A stretch of DNA of 64,000 nt. It comes from Diphasiastrum complanatum. Its lineage: Eukaryota > Streptophyta > Lycopodiopsida > Lycopodiales > Lycopodiaceae. The stretch lies in assembly GCA_029204225.1 (NCBI GenBank), contig CM055105.1, forward strand, positions 17,925,353-17,989,352, read 5' to 3'. The position numbers and the translations under genes are program-made. A model generated the notes under the pieces. That model made no database searches and had not been told where the DNA came from. It saw only the letters and a list, made by a program, of their open reading frames with translations. Positions 43,834-54,709 of the stretch are shown piece after piece. Every line of letters starts with the position of its first letter. Within the stretch, counting starts at the first letter, position 1.

Positions 43834-46573
43834 ATGTCTTCTACCGATACTTCCCAGTCCTCGTGCTATACTATCCATCGTGATGTCCCATCTGCAACGG
43901 ACATCATGATTCTTCCTAGCACAAGCATGGTCATTCAGTGGATGACCCTTGCGGAGCCTCTACTTACTGCAATGGGTATTCATGAGAGAGCCTTTTCGGG
44001 ATGCATCAATATGTATTTCATAACTCTTGCCTTCAGTATGTGGAAGGAAGAGAAATCTAAGTTTTATATCACCTTCCAAGGAGCCACACACAAGGTGCGC
44101 GTCACTGAGGCCGCACTTGCAACTATAGGAATCTCATCCGGTACGCAAGCCTCACCCAATCACAAGCACGCCAAACAGGCCATCAAGCCATACATTGACC
44201 TCACCAACGATCTGCACTGGACTAATGATGGCTACCTTCTGGAAGCCATCATTGAGCCTTCCATCCACGCCGCTGCCCAGTTGTTGAATCATTTCCTGAT
44301 GGTTGGCAACCTCAAGAAAGACCGCATCACATCTCAAATCCTTCACAGGATAGTGGAGTCCCACACAAAGTTGGCCAAAGCCCCTCTTGAACCATATAAC
44401 TGGTTCAAGACTATTTCTGGTGAGCTCAAGCGAGCTATTAAGGCCAATACAAAGCAGCAGTTCGCCGCTGGCGCTCTATTGTCCCTCTTAGCCGCTTCTC
44501 ACTTAGAAAACAGAATTCATTGCTTCCACCTGGATTCTGTGCTTCTCGATTTACGAAGAAGCACCAACCGAGTCATCTCATCATGCCTCAAGTTCTCATA
44601 GTCGTCGTCGTCCATGCAACGATATCGTAATTCCTAACTCGCCTTCCGCGTCACAACGTCGCACTAGGCATACCTCGTCAACTGCGCTTCCACCCCCTGC
44701 TGCTGTTCGCACTGAATTTCCCATTCCCCTTGTCTCTGATGCTTTTCTCACCTCTGCTCCCTTACAAGGACAGTATGTGACCATTGGGCCTACCATTCCC
44801 ATCACAGCTGCCCAGGCCGCCTCACCCCCACACACCGAAGCAACCTCACCCAACACACTTCGGGTTGACACAGTTGTAAAGTCACCAAAGTAGTTCGACG
44901 CCACGGTGCCTGAAGGGTCTGAAGAAGAGGATACTTTTGAAGAAGAAGAGACCTTGGCACCTATTCCACGCCTACCAAGGACAGTACCATCAGGGTCTCT
45001 TGCTACTGCCACCACCACGACCGTCGATTCTGGTGATGCTCTCGAGTTAGTTTCAAGCCTTGGGCAAGTGATCCAGTCTATGCTGGATAAGAAGAAGGAA
45101 ATGGAACAGAGGATCTCTGAAATAGGATCTGAAAATACTCTGATCAGCCAGAAAATTGTCCAGCTGGATCGAGAGGTGAAGATAGCCAAGCAACATGAAG
45201 AAAAGGCTGAAAGCGAAAAGATATTGGCCCAGCAACAAGTCGATCGCTTGGAAACCTACATCAGCTCCTTGCAAAACGCCTTGACAATTGCACAAGATCA
45301 AGTAGATAAGACGGTGCAAGAAGCCAAGCAATAGGTGCAGCTGCTGAAGGGGCAATTACAGATGGCCGAACAAGATCGCACATGGCTTCAAGGTGAATTG
45401 GATGCGACCACCCTTGAGCGTGATGCCTATCTGCAAACACAAATACCTGATCATCCGGTCACACCGACGGAGATTGCATATTTGTTCAAGAAAGTGGAAA
45501 CATACAAAGTGGCCCTTTAGGGATTCCAAGGCCGCTTTGATAGGTTCAAAGGAGTAGCTTCAACCGAGTTGGCAAAGGCAAAAGAGACCGTCTACGCCTA
45601 TGAAAAAGCCGCCGCTCAAGTGTTGGAATCCGGACCACAAATCCTCGTCCCGGTCATGCCGCAATTCTTCCCTTCGCGCCAAGGAATGGATACATGGGTT
45701 GATTCGAGCATGGACCAGGGGGGACCTCCAGATCTAGCAGATGAACCGCCAACTTTACCAGCAGTACAAGCGGGTCCATCCTCATCAAGGACAAGCCATT
45801 TATTCATAAGGCCCATCAGCATCGAGGACCAGATCCAGACCTTCTTAAAGCAGCATCCACATGAGTCCTCGCGTGGTGGATGGGTTCTCAAAGTTAAGAC
45901 CTCCGAGATTGAGGCTGACAAAGAATTGGACAAAATACCTACACTGGGAGAGCAGCCGGCATGGAGAATCACGGTTTTTGAGAAAACTCCGGAATCAATT
46001 AGGAGTTACGTTGCCAGCCCTCGCTAGTTGCGGGTAGATCCTTATTATGTGCAAATGCCGCGAAGTCAAAAATGGAAAGATTTGGGATTGGCTATGGATA
46101 AAATGACCATCCATATGCCCAATTGGCCAATCATCCATAAGCTTTATAGAGGGAACATTTCAGTGGACTTCCACCGGGCCTTACAAGCATATCAGAGAGA
46201 GTATGTCCACTCTTCAGATCCAACGGTGCGACAATCGTCAATGTTTGCCAAAGATCTAACTCTGTTGGCGTCAATGGCAACCAAATGGGACGATTGCCTT
46301 CCTACCCTGGCATTCCATCCAAATAAGCCGATGGCCTCAGATCAAATCAAAGATCAGCTGCCGATTGCTCAACTGTATTTCCGTGCGACTATGATGGGAG
46401 GCTCTTGGGAATTCCGCTTCACCTCATGGACAACTTCCAAGTGGATTGCAGGAGCCCACCGCTGTTTCCTGCCACATAATCTAGATTTCAATACTGCATG
46501 TCTTGATTTTATGGAGAAGGTGCAGTATCATTCAATTAAAATTCAGTGCGAAGCCAATAAAAGTCCCCAATAA
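43834..46573 (+). pseudogene. GypD extra ORF (aORF): coiled-coil protein of about 910 codons
   Basis: Best-preserved copy. Chosen start 43,834 (MSSTDTSQSS), matching the GypC start, rather than the upstream ATG at 43,687. N-terminal domain about 1-255 (RDVPSATDIMILP, AFSGCINMYFITLAFSMWKE, IIEPSIHAAAQLLNHFLMVG). A frameshift near 44,570 is followed by a Pro/Ser/Thr linker and an acidic stretch (EGSEEEDTFEEEE). A long coiled coil covers about 45,040-45,510. C-terminal domain: HESSRGGWVLKVKTSEI, then WKDLGLAMDKMTI, DPTVRQSSMFAKDL and HRCFLPHNLDFN. Four in-frame stops (44,891, 45,332, 45,518, 46,025) are all TAG. No transmembrane, signal or catalytic motif seen. Coding is supported by homology with GypC across the whole length; function unknown. 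Confidence 0.8.
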
Positions 46574-46623
46574 CTGCATATTGCAGGTGTCATGGGACCG
46601 CCAACAGTTTTGGTGAGGGATAT

Positions 46624-47382
46624 CGTCGGAGGGTTTGCGGATCCCAAGACAACCCTAACGCTAGTTAATAAGTGAGAGGGATTTGGCACCCTACATGTGT
46701 AAGTCCAACCCGATGATCACATAGTTATTTGATTGATCAGTTAAAAGTTAAAAGGGGACTTTAGGTCTTTTTGCGGGACTTTTAATGTCGCAGGGCCTAA
46801 ATGTCAAGTTAGTGAATAAAGTTGGGTTTCCCTCCAATTTTGATGGTTCTCACACTTTTTTAAATTTGAATAAAAAGAGAGGCAAGACTGGACCAATAGG
46901 ATTCAAAGGCTAGGGTCCTCCTCTCTACTATAAAAAGGGACCAACTCGAGTTGCTCCTCATGTTCATTTCCTCATTTCAATAAAGCAGATTGGTTCTCTT
47001 TAGAAATGGATTGATGAATGTCTTTGCTCTTCCTCTCTTCTCCTCCATTTCTCATGCTTTCTTTGGATTTTGCTAATTGTTGGATCTATCATTATTGGGA
47101 TTGCTATTTCTTATGCTTTTTGTGAGAGAGAAAGGGAGAGAGAGAAGAGTAAGTTTCTATCATTGTTGTGGATTTAGGGTTAATGGAAGTAGGGTTAATG
47201 GATGTAGTGTTAATGCTCAGTGTTAATGGATGTTAGTGCTAGATCCTCCATTCATGTTGAAATCTAAACTATACTATCGCTCTCATGGAAATGAACCTAC
47301 GCGTGACAACTAACTCCGTCTCTTTGATGCTAGATTGACTAGATCTTAAATTCAGGTTAGACAAGGAAAGAAACCCACTACA
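46624..47382 (+). repeat. GypD 3' LTR
   Basis: Matches 36,560-37,316. Its first base is C instead of T (CGTCGGAGGG), a mutated end. A weak purine tract (GGTGAGGGATA) precedes it. Confidence 0.9.
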
Positions 47383-48572
47383 TGGATTGAGGGTTGTCGA
47401 TTGAGATGTAACTGTCGCCCATCAGTCGAGATCTGAGAGATGGCTCTAGCTTTGGTGGAGATTTTAGCGTGAGGGATCTGGTAGTGTTTGAAGGGTTGTG
47501 TGGAGGAAGATGTGATGACGGCTAAATGGGATGCAGTCGTTTACAGTGGAATGTGGTCGCAACGGCCCAAAGCGGGCACAAGTGTTCAAGGTGAAGTGCA
47601 GTAAAAAACGGGGGATCGTTCAAGGGCAAGTTGTTGTGGATTACGGTTGTATGGTGAACGAATGGAAAGTAGCTATTGCAGTGGGGATACGGTCAGCTGC
47701 GGTGGTAATGCGGACAGTTGCGATGGTACTGTTGTTGCGACGATGGAAGGCAGCAAAGACAATGGAATGCAGGTGTTGCGGTAGATTGCAGTGTCTATGG
47801 TAAAAGAGTGAGATGCGGCTACTTGCGGTGTTCGTAATGTGGGGAAGTTGTGAAGGTATGCTATGGTAGGGTGACTGCAAGGTTTCGATGGAATTCGATG
47901 GAGTGGTTAGTTGCGGAGGTGAGGAAGGTAGATGAATGCTATGGTATGTGAGTGGTGCAATGAGGTGTTATCAGTGGCGGTGGCGAGGAATTGCTTCTGT
48001 CTAGAATAGATAGAATTGCATCAGTTGAGATTTGAAGCAAATTTTGTTGGTTGAAAATTGAGGCAGGCCGTCGGTTGAGAATTGAAGCAGGTCATCGGTT
48101 GAGATCTGATACAGGGTCGTCTGTTGAGATCTGAAACTTACCGTCGGTTGAGATCTGACACTATCCATCGGTTGAGATCTGAAGCAATGCCGTTGATTGA
48201 AATCTGAGTGGAAACCATCGGTCGAGATTTCAATTGATCACCGTCGGTCGAGATGTAATGGATGACCGTCGGTTGAGATTGCACACTTGCTATCGGTTGA
48301 TAATTGACAGTTTGTGTCGGTTGAGATTCGAAGCTGGGGCTCCGGTTGAGATTTCAAGCGTGAGGAGTGTGAGCTTGTGGTGAAGGAAACCCAGGTCTAT
48401 TAGATTGTTTGTTTACAAGTGATTGGCAAGGCTAACAACTCGTGGATTTGGGTAATGATGTAGCCAACGGGGTGGCTCTGTTTAGTTGCAAAAATTTGAT
48501 GTGTTTAAAGATTTAGAGTGCGCTTGCAGTGGACAAGGTTGCGGGTTTCTGATGTAGAGGGTGCTGGAGTTG
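47383..48572 (-). repeat. GypB leader, outer part: minisatellite, GT-rich array, minisatellite
   Basis: 47,383-47,445 continues the minisatellite cut by GypD. 47,500-47,990 is again GT-rich with TGCGGT words. 48,010-48,365 holds about ten more GTCGGTTGAGATCTGA cores with variable 8-15-bp spacers. 48,366-48,572 shows nothing recognisable. The alternation suggests that a minisatellite plus GT-array block was duplicated. Confidence 0.8.
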
Positions 48573-48589
48573 AATGGGCAACGGTGTCA
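48573..48589 (-). other. GypB primer-binding site (degenerate)
   Basis: Element strand TGACACCGTTGCCCATT two bases after the LTR; GypA has TGGCACCGTTGCCAGGG at the same place. Confidence 0.65.
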
Positions 48590-48591
48590 AA

Positions 48592-49758
48592 TGTTGACAA
48601 ATCCTCTTTTCCAGAGGACCTGTTGTTTCTACGATTCTTTTTGGCCACTTTTTCAGAATTGTTTCTGCATGTTATCAGGCTTCATGGCATTCGTTAGATG
48701 GTTTCTTGATTTTACGATGCCAACCTAGACAGAAGGGATAGAGTTTCATTGTAGTATAGATTTTCTTTGTCTTGCCTGTCAGAGGACTACTCAGGGACGT
48801 CACTCTTGAACGCACTTACATTCTACATAGGATGCAAGCCAAGAACGCTCACTCACAGATCAGCATGCAAGCCAATGAGCATTCAGTAGTTTCTACTACT
48901 ACTTACTCTAAAAACCGATTGAAATTAGATCCTACACTAGACTGAACTGAGCTACATTTGCATAAACTGATAAACAAGAAACAAGAACTAAACTACACCA
49001 TATTAGAAGTCCAAGAATCAAGAAACTAACCAGCCTTTTGATTTTTGGACATCCCAAGAACATCAAGAACTGGATTGTACAGAGATATGCAGAAATCACA
49101 CCACAGATCCAGCCTATTTAGTTTACTTGAATGCTGGCTCCTACATTAATTCACAAAAAAACATGAAATCTAATCCACAACTAGGAAAGCAAGAAAACTA
49201 ATCCACTCTAAATCCACAACCACACACAATATGAATGGAAGGGCATGATCATAGAGGCATCACTCAAGAAAACCATCATGATCAAGGAGCTTAGTGTAGC
49301 ATCAAACTCATGGGAAATCTTCTTATTAAGCATGGAGTAGATACAATGCAAAAAGCTCCTCTTCACAAAGAGGGAGTCTCTTAAATAAGCAAGAGAGCTC
49401 CTTAGGTGGCATCCTAGTGGAATTTCCACATTTCACAAATTACAAGTGGAATATTGCTCTCCACTAGAGGTCACCATCAAAAGGTGGCTCACTCTACTTT
49501 CTTTAAGAGGGGTCTACTTGCATTTATTACATTTGCCTAGAAATACTAGTTCCTACATGGTCATTCCATCTTCCGAGATTCACCATGAGGCTTACATAGT
49601 TCTTACTTGTCATTACTAACTAGTATTCCTCGGCTCTCATACTTGGCTCTCAGTCTTCATTAGTCTCGTTTTCTCAGAGACCTCCTCGGTCTAAGGTGAG
49701 AGGTGCTCTTGAGTTGTTTTGTCTGAGTATCTTGGGGATTCGACAGAATCAGCCAAGA
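48592..49758 (-). repeat. GypB 5' LTR, with the empty CopI target site
   Basis: TGTTGACAAATCC ... AGCCAAGA. Aligns with 11,735-12,397 plus 18,712-19,213, with CATAG at 49,250-49,254 uninterrupted. Followed by GCAGT, the near-match of GCGGT at 11,730. Confidence 0.92.
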
Positions 49759-51049
49759 GCAGTCAGGAGAAAAATGTCCCGGTTCTCCATAGTTGTAATA
49801 GTTGCCCGACACTGGTTTAGTCGCAGTTTGAGACTTCACTGGTCCAACAAATTCAGGAGGATTATGTCTTCTTGGTACGAATTTGGGTCTGTCCTCTTGG
49901 GCTGATGTTGCAGTACCTTGAACATAGTTAGTAGTCGCATCATTCTGAAAAACAAAAAGTACTTCCTGGGTAGGATCTTCAATATATTTGACATTCACAA
50001 TGGTGCAGTCCTCCTTAGTGTGTCTAGAAGTTCCACATTTCGTACACCACATTCCTGAGTTGGAAGAAGACGGTTTTGGTCTTTTGTCTGCAACTTCAGA
50101 GATCTGCACTTTCAAGTCATTAAACTTTTTATTAAGGTTAGCCATATTACTCTTCCAAAGCTTTTCAACTTTAGAAGTTGACGACTTATCCTCGACAACT
50201 TTCGTGTCGTCTTTTCGTTTGGTTCGTTGTTTATTCTTTCTTTCTCCTTTATCAGTTTCTGATTTCGATGGATCACTGCTTTCAGATTCCGAGCTTGAAA
50301 TACTGGTACTTGAGTCAGAATTTGAATCATCATTGCTATCACTAGGATCAGTTTTAGACTTTCGAGATCTTTTAGTTGATCGTCGCTTTCATGCTAGTTT
50401 CAAGGTCTCAAAATTTTCTGCACTAGCTATTACTGCTGCTAAGGAGGTCATGTCCCCTTGTTTGCAATATCGATCGATTTTTGATGGTAAACCAGCCAAA
50501 AACCATTCGATCTGCATATTAACAGGATATACACTGGTTAGTTTTTCTATAAGCTTTTTAACCTTTCATGTATATTTGCAAAAAGATTCTTTACTCTTCT
50601 TCTGAACATTGTTCAGACGTCCGAGAATTCTAGATTTGTAACCGATTTCTCTGAACTGGTACAAAAACACATCTTTTAGCAGGTACCAGGTTCCTACACG
50701 GCTTGGTTTAACCTGACTGTACCATATGCGCGCCTGCTTTCTTAGCAGACCAGGGAAGATTCGTAGTTTATCTACGTCAGTTCCTTCGTTATCAGCATTA
50801 GCGATTGACTCGAATTGTGAGATAGCTATCTGCATCATCGAAAGAAGTCCCTTTAAAATAATCGTACTTAATTTTTGAGATAGAAGTGAAACGTGCTGCA
50901 GGACCCTCCATACCGAAGCTAATTAGGAGTTTAAGTAACCGAACAGTGATTTTGTCTAGATTTCTTCGACTAGTACTTTCACTCTGTCTTCATAAATTTT
51001 TTTCTCTAAGCTTACGGTATCGTTCTGATTTGGATTCTCTATCTGACAT
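49759..51049 (-). pseudogene. GypA gag: N-terminal part
   Basis: Start ATG at 51,049 (MSDRESKSERYRKLREKN). Frameshifted capsid pieces: GMEGPAARFTSISKIKYDYF, then 50,838-50,566 (LRIFPGLLRKQARIWYSQV, VFLYQFREIG). A Ser/Asp/Glu-rich segment lies at about 50,350-50,230. First knuckle is WCTKCGTSRHTKEDC. The second appears as YYNYGEPGHFSPDC, with both N-terminal Cys of the expected CxxC replaced by Tyr (TGT to TAT). The gene is cut right after this knuckle by GypB and resumes at 11,734 in the same frame. Confidence 0.85.
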
Positions 51050-51100
51050 ACACTAGAAATGGAAATGGATGTTTCAGATTTCCTATAGCTTTCCTAAACT

Positions 51101-51119
51101 ATCCCTGGCAACGGTGCCA
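51101..51119 (-). other. GypA primer-binding site
   Basis: Element strand TGGCACCGTTGCCAGGGAT, five bases after the LTR end (51,125). Related to the Athila-type site. Confidence 0.85.
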
Positions 51120-51124
51120 AAAAT

Positions 51125-52383
51125 TGGTATATGTCGTACTATACCAACAAGGTTAATATAGATTTTGTAGTAAATAGTATTGTTCCCACAGAGGACAACA
51201 TTAGAAAGTTATGTTTTTGGTACAATTTATGATAAGTGGTTTTGAGTGTTATTCAGGTTGTCGATAGACATTAAAAAGTAACCTGTTTGGAGAATGTAAT
51301 GTTAATAATTTTAGAACAACAATCTGGCCTCTATCAAATCGAATGAAACGCATTCTACAGATGAGATGTTATCAGAGTAGTACAGTAGTGCTACACTCTG
51401 GCTGATTAAGGTGTCAACAGAGAATCAAGAAATGTTCGATGTATTCGCAACTGTGCAGACAATTAATTAATTGCGTTCGCGAACCGTTCGTTTCTAGACA
51501 GAAGTCCTCAACAACTTAAGTCCAATTTGATGGTTAAAGAACATGGATAGTTTTAGAGCACGTTCGAAACTTATGTCAAATACAATCATGAACACAGATC
51601 AAAGACTCAATTCTTCAGACATGGACTATCATCTCATATGTATACATACAGCTTTATTCAATGAACGTGCTAGACTGCACCAAAGAAAGTCGTTATTCGA
51701 GTGCTGAAAAGAAAGTATTCACGACAGACGAATAAGATGGTTTTAAGACAGTTCTTTAGAGCATGTTTAAAGGATACAGAACAAACAATTGTAATGCGCT
51801 AGAGAGTCTGTCTGATCAGAGAGTAATTCATGTAATGCATTAGAGATTGCTAGTAGACTCAAGATCACTCACACTCAATAGTGCGAAGAAGAGAGATAAG
51901 GGAGAATAACTCTCAACACTCTATTCACTTCTTCAACCTCTTACATATGCATAAATTCTTCTCTCTCGATGCTCGAGACTGAAGTGTGAGATCAATATAT
52001 GTTCTACGAGGCGAACAAACACACCTCTAAAACAATAGGTGCGTCGCTCCCGCAAAAGGATCTAGTTAACAATTAGACTAAGTATACGTTCAATTATACC
52101 ATAAGAGGTATATTTAACTAAGAGTTAAGATTACTTTAGTTTAACATGTCTTTTCATATCTAGTCGTTTTGTGTGGACGACCTAGTAAAGGTTATCCAAG
52201 GCAATGTCTTTCCTTTTAAAGGTCTTGTCCTTAATTACAAGACAAGTACTTAGGAGATATATTCTCAAAAAATGACTTAGGCCTCTTTATGATTTATAGT
52301 TATCTGGCTCATGTCTTCATTTTCGAGTATGTCATGCCATATTTATGTTGATATTCAATATTTAACAATTTTGTGGCATCACA
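51125..52383 (-). repeat. GypA 5' LTR
   Basis: 1,259 bp, plus-strand TGGTATATGTCG ... GGCATCACA. The part from 51,411 on matches 1-973. It interrupts the copia gag frame that continues at 52,384. Confidence 0.9.
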
Positions 52384-53564
52384 AGCTACGAGAATGGAGA
52401 GAGAAGAATGACACGACAATAGCCATGTTGTCATCATCCATCGAAGATAGCCTGATGCTTGACCTCGCAACACTCTCTAATTCAAGAGAGATGTGGGATA
52501 CATTGCTTACTAGATTTCAGACGAAATCATGCAGCCAGATCATGCTTCTTGAAGATCAATTGACAAATCTGCAATAAGATGGCAGACACCTTATCTCTTT
52601 TATCAAAAAGATGAAGGATCTATTTCTTTCATTACACGATGTCAAAACAGAGAATGCAGTATCAGCAAAGAAGTAGCTCACCTACCTGTTAAGAGCTTTA
52701 TCAAGATCTTTCCAGACAATCTGAACATTGCTAGCAAAGGATCCAGCAATGACACTAAAAAAGACAATGATCGAGATTCGAGAAGAAGTCGAAGCTCGTG
52801 AGCACCTTGATCACAAGGACGTTCTGATCAAGCTCTCTACAACAACAAAGAGAAGCCAAACAAGTTGTTCAAGCCTAAGAGAGAGTCAGACCAAAAGCAG
52901 GACCGAGACCAACAATCAGAGGGAGCCAACAAAGGCAGTTGGAAGAACAAAGAAAAGCCTAAACAACAGAATTACGACAAAAAAACATGCGTGAGATGTA
53001 GACGTGAAGGACATACTATTGATTCGTGCTGGCTCAATCTAAAAATTGAGTATATCCATTGCCACAAGAAGGTCCATGCAGCCATGAATTGCTACCAGAA
53101 CCCACGAAATAAGCAGTCTCAAGAGAAACAAGAGAACAATAATAGTTCTTCGTACGTCAAAGAACCAGAAGGCTCAAAAATGGGCGAAGATAGGTCAAAT
53201 AGTGAAAATTTGACGACCTATCTGTGTACAGATGTGTGTGCAGCCTCCACATCTGACACACAAGAGGTGATCCTTGATTCAGGAGCTACTTCACATTTCA
53301 TTACATCAAGACAAATAATGTCTGATTTTTGAAGTATTGATCCATCAAGATTTATAGTACTTAGCCCATAATTCTATAGATGTTCTACGGCACAGGCGAC
53401 TATGCCACATGAACTCAATGGCATTGTATCAAGCAAGCCAACATGGAGCTATCATAGGTGTAAGCATCTCGAATGCAACTAGTTCGACCACTTGTGATGC
53501 ATGCATGAGAGAGAAGATGTCCCGAACATCATTTACCAGAGAACAAAGATTCTGGAGCTGGTAC
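52384..53564 (+). pseudogene. CopF: copia gag-protease-pre-integrase remnant
   Basis: Plus-strand pieces of a copia polyprotein different from CopI. UBN2-type gag: LREWREKNDTTIAMLSSSIE, REMWDTLLTRF. Then, after stops and frame changes, a Lys/Gln-rich segment with two knuckles (CVRCRREGHTIDSC and a variant HCHKKVHAAMNC), protease LDSGATSHFI (about 53,274) and pre-integrase HRRLCHMNSMALYQ with TCDACMREKMSRTSF. The left side is cut by GypA, the right by GypB2 at 53,565. No LTR of this element is in the window. Confidence 0.85.
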
Positions 53565-54709
53565 TGTTTAATATCCTCTGATCCAGAGAATTTGTTGGTT
53601 TTTTAAATTAATTCTTTCCTACTTCTGCCTATCAGCAGAGACGATGGGTTCTTCTTGAGATTGTCATTCTTGTTTTAAACCCAAGATCAGGTAGAAGGGA
53701 ACAGATTCTCATTGTAGTAGTATATTTTTTGTCCTGCTTGTCAGAGGACTACTCAGGGTGAAACTCTCTTGAACACACTTACATTCGTACATAGATACAA
53801 GCCATGAATGCTCATTCACAGATCAGAGTGCAGTCCAAATGAACATTCAGAAGATTCTATAGCTATCTACTCCTAAAAACGAACTGAATCAGATCCTAAG
53901 TATTACTAAACTGAGCTTCACTTGCATAAATTGACAAAACAAGAAACAAAAACTAGTCTACAGCATGTTAGAAGTCCAAGAATCAAGAAACCAACCAGTC
54001 TTTTGATTCTTGGACATCCCAAGAACATCAAGAACTGGACCGCAAGAGATATGCAAGATTTACACCATAGATCCAGCCTATTTAGTTTACCTGAATGCTG
54101 GTTCCTACATTAATCCACAAACAAGAAAAGAAACTAATCCACTCTATGAAAGCAGCAAATCTAATCCACTCTACAGTCCACAACCACACACAAAAGGGAG
54201 AAGGGCAAGATCATAAATGCATCATTCAAGAAACAAGCATGATCAAGGAGCTCAATGGATGCACCAAACTCGTGAAGGCTCTTCTCATTTTAGCATGGAG
54301 TTGATACAATTCACAAAAAGCTCCTCTACTCAAAGAGGGAGTCTCTTAAATCAGCAAGAGAGCTCCTTAGGTGGCATCCTTGTGGAATTTCCACATTTCA
54401 CAAATTACAAGTGGAATAATGCCCTCCACTAGAGGTGGCTCACTCTACTTTCTTTAAGAGGGGTCTACTTGCATTTATTGCATTTGCCTAGAAATACTAG
54501 TTCCTACATGGTCATTTCATCTTCTAGGATTCACCACAAGGCTTACACAGTTCTTGCTTGCCATTCCTAACTAGCATTTCTCAGCTCTCATACTAAGCTC
54601 TCAATCTTTGTTAGTCTTGTCTTCTCATAGACCTCCTCGGTCTAAGGTGAGAGGTGCTCTTGAGTTGCTCTGTCCGAGTATCTTGGGGATTTGTCAGAAT
54701 AAGCCAAGA
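53565..54709 (-). repeat. GypB2 3' LTR
   Basis: Starts TGTTTAATATCCTC and ends AAGCCAAGA followed by TCATCCCACCCC (polypurine tract complement), as in GypB. The CopI target position (about 54,212) is empty but reads CATAA. Confidence 0.87.

Larger units (their letters stand above)
36560..47382 (+). mobile_element. GypD: gypsy element lacking protease and RT core
   Basis: Plus strand: 5' LTR 36,560-37,316, primer site 37,321, leader with captured helicase fragment and motif array, gag 39,562-40,935, RT end/RNase H 40,966-41,968, integrase 41,969-43,016, spacer, aORF 43,834-46,573, 3' LTR 46,624-47,382. Target duplication TTGAT (36,555-36,559) and TGGAT (47,383-47,387), one mismatch. LTRs differ by several substitutions and small indels. 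Inserted into the minisatellite of the GypB leader; the array continues on both sides. Confidence 0.9.
11735..49758 (-). mobile_element. GypB: gag-only gypsy element carrying three later insertions
   Basis: Minus strand order: 5' LTR (48,592-49,758), degenerate primer site (48,573-48,589), long repeat-rich leader (48,572-35,200), gag (35,150-33,674), coiled-coil aORF-like remnant (33,600-31,995 and 19,735-19,214), polypurine tract, 3' LTR (19,213-11,735). No protease, RT, RNase H or integrase is seen. TSD is GCGGT (11,730-11,734) and GCAGT (49,759-49,763), one mismatch. Inserted later: CopI in the 3' LTR, GypC near the 3' end, GypD in the leader. Without them GypB would be about 8.6 kb. A second, truncated copy (GypB2) lies at 53,565-61,350. 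Confidence 0.88.
1..52383 (-). mobile_element. GypA: nested Ty3/gypsy retrotransposon, outer host of the nest
   Basis: Read on the minus strand the order is 5' LTR (51,125-52,383), primer site, gag (51,049-49,759, resuming at 11,734), protease, RT (interrupted), RNase H, an extra ORF, polypurine tract and 3' LTR (1-973, truncated by the window edge; by alignment about 286 bp lie outside). Integrase is absent between RNase H and the extra ORF. The RT and gag frames continue across the CopN and GypB insertions once one target-duplication copy is discounted, which shows that this element was there first. The gag-protease-RT order is Ty3/gypsy; I infer an Athila/Tat-like non-chromovirus because no chromodomain is seen and an extra ORF follows pol. 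It is defective. Confidence 0.9.

Noticed and set aside
36170-48365. CRISPR-like array (constant core, variable spacers)
   Set aside because: Cores are degenerate, spacers are short and uneven, and the array lies in the leader of a plant retrotransposon. No Cas gene is present.
49988-50605. Plus-strand 205-residue ORF
   Set aside because: Opposite strand of GypA gag; Ser/Leu-rich composition comes from the complementary Ser/Asp/Glu-rich gag segment.
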